A DNA stretch of 51,447 bases from an uncultured Clostridia bacterium (GTDB lineage Bacteria; Bacillota_I; Bacilli_A; RF39; UBA660): the NCBI GenBank assembly GCA_947165135.1, contig CAMUZE010000008.1:1-51447 (forward strand). Direction: 5' to 3'. Made by a program: the position numbers and the translations under genes. Positions 26,508 through 34,550 of the stretch are shown one piece after another; the first letter of the stretch is position 1; every line of letters begins with the position of its first letter. The notes below the pieces were generated by a model that searched no databases, was not told the DNA's origin, and worked only from the letters and a program-made list of their open reading frames with translations.

Positions 26508-27275
26508 TTATTTTACCTCTCTATATATTGATTTGATTATGTCTAAAATATTGTCGTATTCATCTAATTCGTGATTATTCTTTTTACATTCGTTTATAAA
26601 ATTAATAATTTTAGGAACTTCTAAGCCAAGCTTATTTAAAAGATTTGTGTTTTTTAAAATTGATTTATTTCCTTTTTGAACTATTTTCTCATTATTTAAC
26701 AAATAAATTATATCACTTGTTGTATAACAAAAAGTAGTATCTTTTGTTAAAAATATTATTATTTTTTTGTATTTGTTTTTTAAAACTCTTATTAATCTTG
26801 CAAATTCTTTTTTATCACTATCTATAATGCCATCTGTATAATCTTCTATTACTATAATTTTGGGATTATGAATTAATGATGATATTAAAGATATTTTTTT
26901 TGCTTCCTTATAGCTTAATTCATTTATATTTTTATATAATATTTCATTATCTAGATTAACAAGTTTTAAAGATTGAGATATTCTTGCTTCTATATGTTTA
27001 TCTTTGTAATTATTTATTTCAAGGATATGTCTTAAATAATCTTTTATTATTTTATTTTTTATTATTTCATATGGATTAGATCTGCACATACCAACTTTTA
27101 TATTCTTTCTTATTTGTATTTCCCCATTTTCTGGTATTATATTTCCACCTATCAAGTCAAGTATAAGAGTTTTTATAGATTTACTTATACCAATAAATGA
27201 ATAAATACCACTTGATTCAATTTCAAAAGATATTTCTTTATCTAATACAGAAACTTTATCAAATTTTATTTCCAT
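26508..27275 (-). CDS. EcfA2-like ABC ATPase homologue with degenerate motifs
   Basis: The 255-residue protein follows the EcfA2 layout of energy-coupling factor transporters and sits at the right place beside truA. Its ATPase motifs have decayed: Walker A is GISKSIKT (29-36) instead of GxxGxGKT; the signature is LSYKE (120-124) instead of LSGGQ; Walker B ends in ED (144-145) instead of DE; and the switch histidine is lysine (LTKD, Lys178). Weak nucleotide binding is conceivable since the Lys-Thr of the P-loop remains. The reading frame is intact and the ends overlap or abut neighbours, so it is not a random remnant. Any role in vitamin uptake is doubtful. Confidence 0.75.
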   Translation of the reverse strand: MEIKFDKVSVLDKEISFEIESSGIYSFIGISKSIKTLILDLIGGNIIPENGEIQIRKNIKVGMCRSNPYEIIKNKIIKDYLRHILEINNYKDKHIEARISQSLKLVNLDNEILYKNINELSYKEAKKISLISSLIHNPKIIVIEDYTDGIIDSDKKEFARLIRVLKNKYKKIIIFLTKDTTFCYTTSDIIYLLNNEKIVQKGNKSILKNTNLLNKLGLEVPKIINFINECKKNNHELDEYDNILDIIKSIYREVK

Positions 27276-27922
27276 AATGCATCCACCAACTTTTTATTAG
27301 ATAAATAATATGTATCAATAAGTCCATAATCTATTAAATATTTGTTTAATTCAATAATAAATGGAAGACCAAACCCTAATCTTTTAAATGTTTTTTCTTC
27401 ATTTAAAACACTAAGTGTTTCTCCAAAACATATTAATTTGTTATTATAAATAATAGCAATTTTATTTCCTATTAGCGATTCTTCTACATTGTTGGTTATA
27501 TTCAATATAATACTATTCTTAGAATATTTTTTTAATATTTTAACAATCAATTTATAGTCAACATAATCTAACATTGATAAAAGATTATCAATAACTATTA
27601 TTTTTTCCTTTTGAATAATACTTAACATAATTAATAATTTTATTTTTTCATTTGTGTTTAAATTTTTAATATTAATATTTTTATATTCAATTAAGTTAAA
27701 TTCGCATAAATATTCTTTTATTCTTTGAGGCATTTTTAAATATTTTTTTATTACATTTGATACACTTATATTATCAAAGCAAAACAAATTATTATAATTA
27801 ATAATTTGAATTTTATCTTTAATAACAAATTCAGGAATGTTACTATTATTACTCATTATAGTAACAAAATCGCCATTTTGAAAGGTTAAATCATTGTCAC
27901 AACATTTAAATACTTTTTTCAT
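27266..27922 (-). CDS. EcfA1-like ABC ATPase homologue without Walker A
   Basis: The 218-residue protein is shorter than usual EcfA1 (about 280). At the Walker A position it has TIMSNNSNIP (about 21-30), with no P-loop at all. The signature is LNTNE (88-92), Walker B is VIDN (Asp112, with Asn113 in place of the catalytic Glu), and the switch histidine is Asn144 (NITNN). The C-terminal part (LGFGLPFIIELNKYL) still follows EcfA1. It overlaps the EcfA2-like gene by 10 bases. It cannot be an active ATPase by known rules; it may be a structural partner or a gene in decay. It has its own promoter and GGGGA site. Confidence 0.7.
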   Translation of the reverse strand: MKKVFKCCDNDLTFQNGDFVTIMSNNSNIPEFVIKDKIQIINYNNLFCFDNISVSNVIKKYLKMPQRIKEYLCEFNLIEYKNINIKNLNTNEKIKLLIMLSIIQKEKIIVIDNLLSMLDYVDYKLIVKILKKYSKNSIILNITNNVEESLIGNKIAIIYNNKLICFGETLSVLNEEKTFKRLGFGLPFIIELNKYLIDYGLIDTYYLSNKKLVDALWK

Positions 27923-27941
27923 ATTATCCCCAGCAATATTT

Positions 27942-27970
27942 ATTTTACATTTTTAATATTATTATGTAAA
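27942..27970 (-). promoter_or_regulatory. Promoter of EcfA1-like-EcfA2-like-truA operon
   Basis: TTTACA, a 17-base spacer and TAAAAT, right after the pseudopilin terminator. Confidence 0.6.
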
Positions 27971-27971
27971 T

Positions 27972-27995
27972 AAAAAGTATGCTTTTTGCATACTT
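27972..27995 (-). terminator. Pseudopilin gene terminator
   Basis: AAGTATGC, loop AAAAA and GCATACTT are followed by TTTATTT on the minus strand. Confidence 0.85.
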
Positions 27996-28773
27996 AATCG
28001 ATATCTACTGTATCGTTTGTAATTATTTTTGCAACAAGATTATTTCCATTATTATATAAATCATATACTCCCATTACTCTCCACATAACTCCATTGTATT
28101 TTAAATAATTACCTTTTTCATCTCCAGAAATAATGCATGCTTTAACTGGGGTACTTGTTAGTGTTAATGTTCCATCGCTGTTTTTTGTTGCTTTATAAAG
28201 TCCACTAGGAAGGCCGTTTGTCATTCTACAGCCACAATAATCATTTGATCCAGTTCCAAATTTACCAATGAACTTACCTCCATTAAATTTTTCACACACT
28301 TGTTGTACTAATGTACCACCTTTACATTTATTGTTAGGATTATCATTATCGCACTTAATACCACCTATTTTAGCTGTTACACCTGCTGCTTCTTTAGTTA
28401 TTAATACTTGGATACTATTTAATGATTTCTTACATCCAATAGACTCATCATCACTACATCTAGGATCTATTATACATCCATCATCACTTGTACAGTTATC
28501 GCCGTTTTTAGAAACATCTGGTTCCAAAAATCCACTTTTTATTAAATCTTCTACAGTTACATATTCTTCATTAGTTGCATTGAAAACATCAGGATTATTA
28601 ATTCCATATGATTCAGCAGCAGATTCTATTAAATCTATCTTTCTTGCATATACTCTTTCATTCATATTTCTATTAATAACAAGTACGCTTGGAACTGCAA
28701 TAATTACAATTACAGCTATAATAGCTATAACAACTAAAACTTCAGTAAGAGTGAACCCATATTTTCTTTTCAT
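27994..28773 (-). CDS. Type IV pseudopilin-like protein, cysteine-rich
   Basis: The 259-residue protein starts MKRKYGFTLTEVLVVIAIIAV, a class III prepilin signal with cleavage expected after Gly6 and Glu at position 5 of the mature protein, followed by the hydrophobic assembly helix. The rest holds about a dozen cysteines (CTSDDGCIIDPRC, CDNDNPNNKC, CGCRM). The end, YNGVMWRVMGVYD, resembles the start of a repeated extracellular module and stops shortly after, so the C-terminus may be truncated. No pilus assembly genes or peptidase are in the window. It is transcribed alone from the promoter at 28797-28825. Confidence 0.8.
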   Translation of the reverse strand: MKRKYGFTLTEVLVVIAIIAVIVIIAVPSVLVINRNMNERVYARKIDLIESAAESYGINNPDVFNATNEEYVTVEDLIKSGFLEPDVSKNGDNCTSDDGCIIDPRCSDDESIGCKKSLNSIQVLITKEAAGVTAKIGGIKCDNDNPNNKCKGGTLVQQVCEKFNGGKFIGKFGTGSNDYCGCRMTNGLPSGLYKATKNSDGTLTLTSTPVKACIISGDEKGNYLKYNGVMWRVMGVYDLYNNGNNLVAKIITNDTVDID

Positions 28774-28796
28774 ATATAACCTCTATTCTATATAAC

Positions 28797-28825
28797 ATTA
28801 TATAAAAAATTAATATTAATGTAAA
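28797..28825 (-). promoter_or_regulatory. Promoter of pseudopilin gene
   Basis: TTTACA, a 17-base spacer and TATAAT; the ribosome binding site is AGAGGT. Confidence 0.65.
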
Positions 28826-28843
28826 TGTTTTTTATTTATAAAC

Positions 28844-28873
28844 AAAAAATAAAAAGCATCAATTACTTTTTAT
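28844..28873 (-). terminator. Terminator of ackA-nrnA-engB operon
   Basis: AAAAAG and CTTTTT arms are followed by ATTTTTTG, overlapping the engB stop. The stem is short. Confidence 0.6.
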
Positions 28874-29457
28874 TTTTCATAATAATTCTCGATAATTTCG
28901 TATATTCTTTCCTTTCCAATTTTGGTAACACTGGAGAAATTAACTATTTCATCTCCCAAAGCTGGATTTAATGTATTTTTGATTACATCGTCTTGTTTTT
29001 CTCTTAGTGATCTATTTACTTTATCATATTTAGTAGCTACTATTGTTACTGGAATGTTATAGTATTTTAAGAATTTATACATTAACACATCATCATCAGT
29101 AGGTTTATGCCTATAATCAACAAGCATAAATACATGTTTTAAATATGGACGTTGTTTTAGATATTCTTCAATCATTATACCGAATTTTTCAATCTCTTTT
29201 TTACTTCTTTCAGCATATCCATATCCAGGAACATCAACTATATAAAAGTCATTATTTACTAGATAAAAGTTTAATGTTGTCGTTTTTCCAGGTTTAGAAC
29301 TTGTTCTAGCTAAATTTTTCCTATTAATGATAGTATTTATAAAACTACTTTTTCCAACATTACTTCTTCCAAGACACAAAAATTCATTCTTTTTATCAGT
29401 TGGATATTGAGAAATTCTAACAGCTATTATAGGATCATTTACACTAACTATTTCCAT
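28870..29457 (-). CDS. engB: Ribosome biogenesis GTPase EngB (YsxC)
   Basis: The 195-residue GTPase helps assemble the large ribosomal subunit. G1 is GRSNVGKSS, G2 includes the TSSKPGKT switch, G3 is DVPGYGYA, G4 is TKYDK and G5 is near FSSVT. The start is ATG 29457 with AAGGAGG before it; the frame also opens at 29490, which is too far upstream. It overlaps nrnA by 14 bases and is the last gene of ackA-nrnA-engB. Confidence 0.95.
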   Translation of the reverse strand: MEIVSVNDPIIAVRISQYPTDKKNEFLCLGRSNVGKSSFINTIINRKNLARTSSKPGKTTTLNFYLVNNDFYIVDVPGYGYAERSKKEIEKFGIMIEEYLKQRPYLKHVFMLVDYRHKPTDDDVLMYKFLKYYNIPVTIVATKYDKVNRSLREKQDDVIKNTLNPALGDEIVNFSSVTKIGKERIYEIIENYYEK

Positions 29458-30409
29458 TATTATCCTCCTTATATTTACGAGCACATTCACTTAAATCTTT
29501 TAATAATGAATCAATTACTTCATGATTATCTGTTCTAACTCCGCTTGCATATTTATGGCCTCCACCGCCATGTCTTGCGGCAATTTCATTTATTTCTGGT
29601 CCTCTACTTCTTATATTAACCCTATATAAATTATTTTTATCTTTTGATACAAATACCCATATAATAATTTCATTAATATTATTAAAGTCATTTATCATAT
29701 TTGAAGCAGCAGATGCATCAGAATTAAATGTCTGCATAATATCATCATCAAGTTCTACGTAAGCAAATCCATTCTTATCAACTTTCAATGTATTTGCAAT
29801 ATGTCCCATAAGTCTTACTTCACCAAGTGGTCTACTATAAACTTGTCTATACAATTTATCCATATCTAAATTATATTTTTTAATAAGTCTACTAGCTATT
29901 TCAAGTGTTTTATAATTTGTTCCATATAGGAATCTATTAGTATCACTTACAATTCCCAAATATAAATTACCAGCGATAGATTCATTAATCTTTAACTTTG
30001 TATTTTCAATTAATTCTAACACTAATTCACTAGCAGAACTTACATCTGTATTAACATATTCAACATCACCAAATTTATCTACGTTTGGATGATGATCAAT
30101 TTTTATAACATGTTTAAAAGATAAGAAATTATCTATATCTACTCTTTTAGCATCTGGAGTATCAGTAACAATTAATAATCCATTTTCATAATCATAATCA
30201 GTTACTTTATCAACATGTCCAAAATATTTAAATCTTGCCACTGTAACTCCGACAGAATATACTTCTTTGCTTGGAAATGTTAAAAGTATTGATTCTTTTA
30301 AAGCCATTTGGCTTCCAAAAGCATCTGGATCTGGACCTATATGTCTAGCAATATAGATTTTCTTATATTTTTTAATTTCATTATAAATTGATTTATATAT
30401 ATTATTCAT
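29444..30409 (-). CDS. nrnA: DHH-family oligoribonuclease/pAp phosphatase
   Basis: The 321-residue protein degrades very short RNAs and dephosphorylates pAp. It has the DHH motifs ARHIGPDPDAFGS (His23, Asp27 and Asp29), TDTPDAKR, KIDHHPN and, in the DHHA1 domain, GGGGHKYASG near the C-terminus. The start could be TTG 30415 or ATG 30409; the ATG is preferred, with a weak AAAAGAG before it. It lies between ackA (gap of about 13 bases) and engB. Together with pnp and the RNase J-like protein it forms the RNA decay set in this window. Confidence 0.9.
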   Translation of the reverse strand: MNNIYKSIYNEIKKYKKIYIARHIGPDPDAFGSQMALKESILLTFPSKEVYSVGVTVARFKYFGHVDKVTDYDYENGLLIVTDTPDAKRVDIDNFLSFKHVIKIDHHPNVDKFGDVEYVNTDVSSASELVLELIENTKLKINESIAGNLYLGIVSDTNRFLYGTNYKTLEIASRLIKKYNLDMDKLYRQVYSRPLGEVRLMGHIANTLKVDKNGFAYVELDDDIMQTFNSDASAASNMINDFNNINEIIIWVFVSKDKNNLYRVNIRSRGPEINEIAARHGGGGHKYASGVRTDNHEVIDSLLKDLSECARKYKEDNNGNS

Positions 30410-30422
30410 ATACAACTCTTTT

Positions 30423-31607
30423 CTATTTTTCTTTGTTTACTAAATTATATGTATCCTTTGCAATCATTAATTCTTCATCAGTAGGTAAAACTACTACTTT
30501 AATAGTTGAATCTTCTGTACTTATCTCCCCACTAATTCCACGTTGATTATTTTTTTCTTCATCTAATTTAACACCCATGAATTTAAATTTATCAATAAGT
30601 AATTTACGAACTAAATTAGAGTTTTCTCCAATACCAGCTGTAAATACTATATAATCAGTTCCTTCAAGTAATGTATTATACATTGATAAATAATTTGCAA
30701 TATGTTTAATATACATATTCATAGCTCTAATACATCTTGGATCTTTATTTAAATATGCTTCTTCAATATCTCTCATATCACTTGAAACACCAGAAAGTGC
30801 AAGCATACCACTCTTTTTATTTAAATCATTTAATACATCATCTACTGTTTCACCAGTTTTACTCATAACATATGGAATAATAGAAGGATCTACATCACCA
30901 CTACGAGTTCCCATAATAAATCCAGCAAGTGGAGCAAATCCCATAGATGTATCAACACATTTTCCATCCTTAATAGCACATAATGAAGCACCATTACCTA
31001 GATGACAACTTATAATTTTCTTATCTTCACCAATTATTTCTCTCATTTTAGTTGCAATATATTTATGAGAAGTTCCATGAAAACCATATTTTCTTACTGC
31101 AAACTTTTCATACCATTCCATAGGTACTGCATATAAATATTCTTCATCACTCATTGTTTGATGAAATGCTGTATCAAATACTGCAACTTGTGGAATCTTA
31201 GGTAATATCTTTTTAAAACTTCTAATTCCAGTTAAATTAGCTGGATTATGAAGTGGACCAAGAGGAATTAATTCCTCAATTTTTTCTTCAACTTCTTTAG
31301 TAATAATAATACTATCAAAATATGTATCTCCTCCATGAACTACTCTATGACCAACTGCATCTAAATCATCATATGAATCTAATATTTTCATATCAATAAG
31401 TTCATTCATAAGAATTTTTACAGCATCAGTATGATCTTTTAATTTAACTTCTTTTCTTATTTTTTCCCCGTTGTACTTAATAGTATAAAAACTACCTTCA
31501 ATACCTATTTTTTCAAAAGTACCACTTACAACAACTTTTTCAAAAGGAAGTTCAAATAAAGTAAATTTTAAAGATGAACTACCTGCATTTACACTTAATA
31601 TTTCCAT
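30423..31607 (-). CDS. ackA: Acetate kinase
   Basis: The 394-residue enzyme interconverts acetyl phosphate plus ADP with acetate plus ATP, an energy-yielding end step of fermentation. Family signatures are VNAGSSSLKF at the N-terminus, HRVVHGGD, FDTAFHQTM, GFHGTSHKY and HLGNGASLCA, with FTAGIGENS near the end. The length is normal. The ribosome binding site is AGAGGT, and an extended -10 lies at 31638-31646. No phosphotransacetylase gene is adjacent. First gene of ackA-nrnA-engB. Confidence 0.97.
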   Translation of the reverse strand: MEILSVNAGSSSLKFTLFELPFEKVVVSGTFEKIGIEGSFYTIKYNGEKIRKEVKLKDHTDAVKILMNELIDMKILDSYDDLDAVGHRVVHGGDTYFDSIIITKEVEEKIEELIPLGPLHNPANLTGIRSFKKILPKIPQVAVFDTAFHQTMSDEEYLYAVPMEWYEKFAVRKYGFHGTSHKYIATKMREIIGEDKKIISCHLGNGASLCAIKDGKCVDTSMGFAPLAGFIMGTRSGDVDPSIIPYVMSKTGETVDDVLNDLNKKSGMLALSGVSSDMRDIEEAYLNKDPRCIRAMNMYIKHIANYLSMYNTLLEGTDYIVFTAGIGENSNLVRKLLIDKFKFMGVKLDEEKNNQRGISGEISTEDSTIKVVVLPTDEELMIAKDTYNLVNKEK

Positions 31608-31637
31608 AATAATATACCTCTTTCTTTCTACACAAGT

Positions 31638-31646
31638 ATTATAACA
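31638..31646 (-). promoter_or_regulatory. Extended -10 promoter of ackA
   Basis: TGTTATAAT on the minus strand, about 20 bases after the T-run of the preceding terminator. No clear -35. Confidence 0.55.
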
Positions 31647-31660
31647 AAATTAATTCAATA

Positions 31661-31689
31661 ATAAAAGACAAACATAATTTTTGTTTGCC
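31661..31689 (-). terminator. Terminator between 48-residue ORF and ackA
   Basis: On the minus strand GGCAAACA, loop AAAATTA and TGTTTGTC (one G-U pair) are followed by TTTTATT. Confidence 0.75.
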
Positions 31690-31836
31690 TTATTTATTTT
31701 TTATTTTATTATTATTCTTTTCAATCTTTTCAAAATCAAATATTTCATTTTCTAAATATTCTTTATTTCTAGTATTTAAACACTTCATTTTATATAAATA
31801 ATTATTTTTTTTGCTGAAATGATTATTTAAAAGCAT
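31690..31836 (-). CDS. Possible 48-residue basic protein
   Basis: The ORF begins MLLNNHFSKKNNYLY and ends in a Lys/Asn-rich tail. It has GGTGA 7 bases before the ATG and a terminator immediately after its stop, which supports a real transcript. No family is recognised, and the Asn/Lys-rich composition can arise by chance in such AT-rich DNA. Its start codon lies inside one arm of a 12-bp inverted repeat. It lies after thiI. Confidence 0.35.
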   Translation of the reverse strand: MLLNNHFSKKNNYLYKMKCLNTRNKEYLENEIFDFEKIEKNNNKIKNK

Positions 31837-31863
31837 AATATATCACCATTATATATTATGCTT
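31831..31863. repeat. Perfect 12-bp inverted repeat over the start of the 48-residue ORF
   Basis: Arms AAGCATAATATA and TATATTATGCTT flank a 9-base loop. In the minus-strand RNA the loop carries the GGTGA site and the 3' arm contains the ATG, so folding would control translation. Alternatively it is an operator. It is not followed by a T-run. Confidence 0.65.
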
Positions 31864-31881
31864 AATAATTATAATATTATA

Positions 31882-33060
31882 CTAGAGCAAATCAGAATAA
31901 TTATCTTTTTCTTTTAAATCTATTATTTCAATATTATTAACTGCTTCATCTAATAATTCATTAAAATCAAATTTAGATTCTTCTTCTAATATATGTTTTA
32001 GATTTGGATTAATAACCGGATGTTTAGGTACAAATATTGTACAACAATCTTCATATGGAAGAATTGATATATCATATGTATCTATTTTTTTAGATATTTC
32101 AATTATATCAAGCTTATCAAATGAACAAAGAGGTCTTAATATTGGGAAGGTTGTTACATTATTAACAGAAAGAATACTTGATAATGTTTGACTTGCTACC
32201 TGTCCTATACTTTCTCCGTTTACAATTGCTAAACATTTATTTTTACGGGCAAGTCTTTCTGCTATTCTATACATCATTCTTCTCATTATAGTAATAAGAT
32301 AATCAGTATCTAAATTTTTATAAATTGTCTCTTGTATTTTAGTAAAATTAACTACAATTAATTTTCCATTAGAATTATATTTTTCTAATTTACGAGCAAG
32401 TGCAATAACTTTATTTCTTGCTTCAATACTTGTATGAGGTCTACTTTCAAAATACAAGTAATATAACTCTACACCTCTTTTAATTGTTAAATATCCTGCA
32501 ACCGGAGAATCTATTCCTCCACTTAGCATAAGTAGTGCACGCCCTAAAGTACTAACAGGATATCCACCTAATCCTTTAACGCTATTTTCATAAATATAAA
32601 CTGCTTCATGTCTAATTTCAATATTTAGCTTTGTTAATGGACTGTGAACGTCTACTTTTAAATTTGTATTTTTTAAAATATGAGCTCCAACATCTCTACT
32701 CATATCCATAGATTTAATTGGATAACTTTTATCACTTCTGTTGGTTTCTACTTTAAAAGTTCCTTCTTTCTCTTTCATTAAACTTAATGATATTTCTTTA
32801 ATATTTTCAATACTTAAGTCTTCACTCATTAAACATACATTAATTTCATGAATTCCAAATATATTTTTAAGTACATCTAATATTGAATCGATATCTTCTT
32901 CTTTAGGATAAATAAACATTCTATAATAATCATCTTTTATTTCAAAGGAAAAAGAAGATAATTTATCAAAAATATTCTTCTTTAGTATCTTAATAAAGAA
33001 ATTTCTATTATCTTTTTTAGTTGTTAATTCTCCATATTTTATTAATATTACTTTTTTCAT
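31882..33060 (-). CDS. thiI: tRNA 4-thiouridine synthetase ThiI
   Basis: The 392-residue protein activates U8 of tRNA with ATP and inserts sulfur; it may also serve thiamine thiazole synthesis. It has an N-terminal ferredoxin-like/THUMP region (about 1-165) and the PP-loop LMLSGGIDSPVAGY (about 180-193), then YFESRPHTSIEA. No C-terminal rhodanese domain is present, as in Bacillus, so sulfur comes from the partner cysteine desulfurase encoded just upstream; the two genes overlap by 4 bases (ATGA). Confidence 0.95.
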   Translation of the reverse strand: MKKVILIKYGELTTKKDNRNFFIKILKKNIFDKLSSFSFEIKDDYYRMFIYPKEEDIDSILDVLKNIFGIHEINVCLMSEDLSIENIKEISLSLMKEKEGTFKVETNRSDKSYPIKSMDMSRDVGAHILKNTNLKVDVHSPLTKLNIEIRHEAVYIYENSVKGLGGYPVSTLGRALLMLSGGIDSPVAGYLTIKRGVELYYLYFESRPHTSIEARNKVIALARKLEKYNSNGKLIVVNFTKIQETIYKNLDTDYLITIMRRMMYRIAERLARKNKCLAIVNGESIGQVASQTLSSILSVNNVTTFPILRPLCSFDKLDIIEISKKIDTYDISILPYEDCCTIFVPKHPVINPNLKHILEEESKFDFNELLDEAVNNIEIIDLKEKDNYSDLL

Positions 33061-34181
33061 TTTAATAATAACTCATTCCATACTTTATCAAATATATCTA
33101 AAAATTCATGTATTTCTTCCATAGTAGTTAAATGACTTAAGCTAACTCTAATTGATGTTGTTGATATATCTTTATTTCCATGAGATAGTTCTCTTAATAC
33201 TACACTTTCTTCTAAAGATGAACAAGCTGTTGTAGTAGAAACATAAACATCATATTTTTCAAGAGCATGTACAAATGTTTCTGATTTAATTTTTATCAAA
33301 CTGAAGTTAACTATTTGAGGTACACATAAATCATTAGAATTAATTTGAATTGGATACTTTGATAAGCCTTTTAAAAGCTCGGATTTTAATTTTTCACATT
33401 TTTTAATATTTGCTTCTAATTTATCATTAATAAGTCTCATGGCCTTTGAAAATGCCACTATTAATGGTAATGCTGGTGTCCCACCTCTAAAAGGACAGTT
33501 TTGAGTAGTACCATATATTAATGTATCTATTTGTAAATCACGTTTTTTATATAAAATTCCGCATCCCTTAGGAGCATATATCTTATGTGATGAAAAAGAT
33601 GCTAAGTCTAAATCAGTCAAATAAAATTTAGTCTTACCTAAAGCTTGAGTTAAATCACTATGGAATATTACATTTGGATTCTTTTTATTAATTACTTGTC
33701 TAATGGTTTTTAATGGTTGTTTAAAACCAGTTTCACTATTAACAGCACAAATACTAATAAGAATAGTATCTTCCCTAATTAATTGTTCTAAATGGTGTAA
33801 ATCTATTTGTCCATTGTCAAGAATGTTTACAAAATCAACTTCATATCCAATATTACTTAAATATCCCATAACTTCTAAAACACTTTTATGCTCTAATTTA
33901 GAAGTTATTATATGTTTTCCTCTATTTGCATATTTAAATGCTACACCTTTTATAGCTGTAGTATTACTTTCACTAGCTCCACTTGTAAAAATAATTTCTT
34001 TTGGATGGCAATTCAAAATATCAGCAATTTGATCAGTTGCTTGCATAAATAATTCTTTTGATTTAACACCAAGATTATGAATAGAATTTGCATTACCTAT
34101 AAACTCTCTTGTAACTTTACAATATGAATCTAATACCCTTTCATCAACTGGTGTTGTTGCACTATAATCTAAATATATCAT
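33057..34181 (-). CDS. Cysteine desulfurase (NifS/IscS-like, ThiI partner)
   Basis: The 374-residue PLP enzyme takes sulfur from cysteine. It has the PLP lysine in SFSSHKIYAPKG, the histidine-Asp motif HSDLTQALGK, and the sulfur-carrying cysteine in STTTACSSLEES (about 318-329). The short loop around this cysteine and the coupling to thiI suggest a NifZ-type dedicated donor for tRNA thiolation, as in Bacillus. It ends with UGA, showing that UGA is a stop in this genome. It follows the DUF4186 gene by 5 bases. Confidence 0.93.
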   Translation of the reverse strand: MIYLDYSATTPVDERVLDSYCKVTREFIGNANSIHNLGVKSKELFMQATDQIADILNCHPKEIIFTSGASESNTTAIKGVAFKYANRGKHIITSKLEHKSVLEVMGYLSNIGYEVDFVNILDNGQIDLHHLEQLIREDTILISICAVNSETGFKQPLKTIRQVINKKNPNVIFHSDLTQALGKTKFYLTDLDLASFSSHKIYAPKGCGILYKKRDLQIDTLIYGTTQNCPFRGGTPALPLIVAFSKAMRLINDKLEANIKKCEKLKSELLKGLSKYPIQINSNDLCVPQIVNFSLIKIKSETFVHALEKYDVYVSTTTACSSLEESVVLRELSHGNKDISTTSIRVSLSHLTTMEEIHEFLDIFDKVWNELLLK

Positions 34182-34186
34182 ATTAT

Positions 34187-34549
34187 TTATTTCCTTTCAT
34201 TTAACTCTTTTTCTATCCATTTCATTATTATAGAAACTACATCTTTAACTTCATCGCTAGTCAAATTTCTTTCAACTGGTATATTATACCATTTATTTAA
34301 ACATTTTCTACAACAAGTTCCAGTAGCATGCTGTGCTATAAAAACAGGATGCCCTTTCATTGGTGTTTGATGCCCATCTTTTAATTTATTATAAGTGACT
34401 AATCTTTGATTAATAAAATCAAAAGCGTGTTCTTTTATTTTATCTAATCCTTTTTCATCAATATAATTAATCATATATTTTCTTAAATGAAATGAATTTC
34501 TAAAAGTAGATTTAGATAAATTAATTAATTTTTTATCGATATCTATCAT
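34187..34549 (-). CDS. DUF4186-family protein
   Basis: The 120-residue protein has KGHPVFIAQHATGTCCRKCLNKWYNIP (about 66-91), the hallmark of DUF4186: a His-Ala-Thr segment followed by a CCxxC cysteine cluster that could bind metal. The biochemical role is unknown. It lies in the operon of the RNase J-like gene, the cysteine desulfurase and thiI, 1 base and 5 bases from its neighbours, so it may be linked to RNA or sulfur handling; this is inference from position only. Confidence 0.8.
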   Translation of the reverse strand: MIDIDKKLINLSKSTFRNSFHLRKYMINYIDEKGLDKIKEHAFDFINQRLVTYNKLKDGHQTPMKGHPVFIAQHATGTCCRKCLNKWYNIPVERNLTSDEVKDVVSIIMKWIEKELNERK

Positions 34550-34550
34550 T

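Noticed and set aside
28268-28795. 175-residue plus-strand frame opposite the pseudopilin gene
   Set aside because: The minus-strand frame has a clear prepilin signal, promoter and terminator; the opposite frame has none of these.
33040-33065. Mycoplasma genetic code (UGA as tryptophan)
   Set aside because: The cysteine desulfurase gene ends at UGA overlapping the thiI ATG, and tryptophans throughout are UGG, so the standard bacterial code fits.
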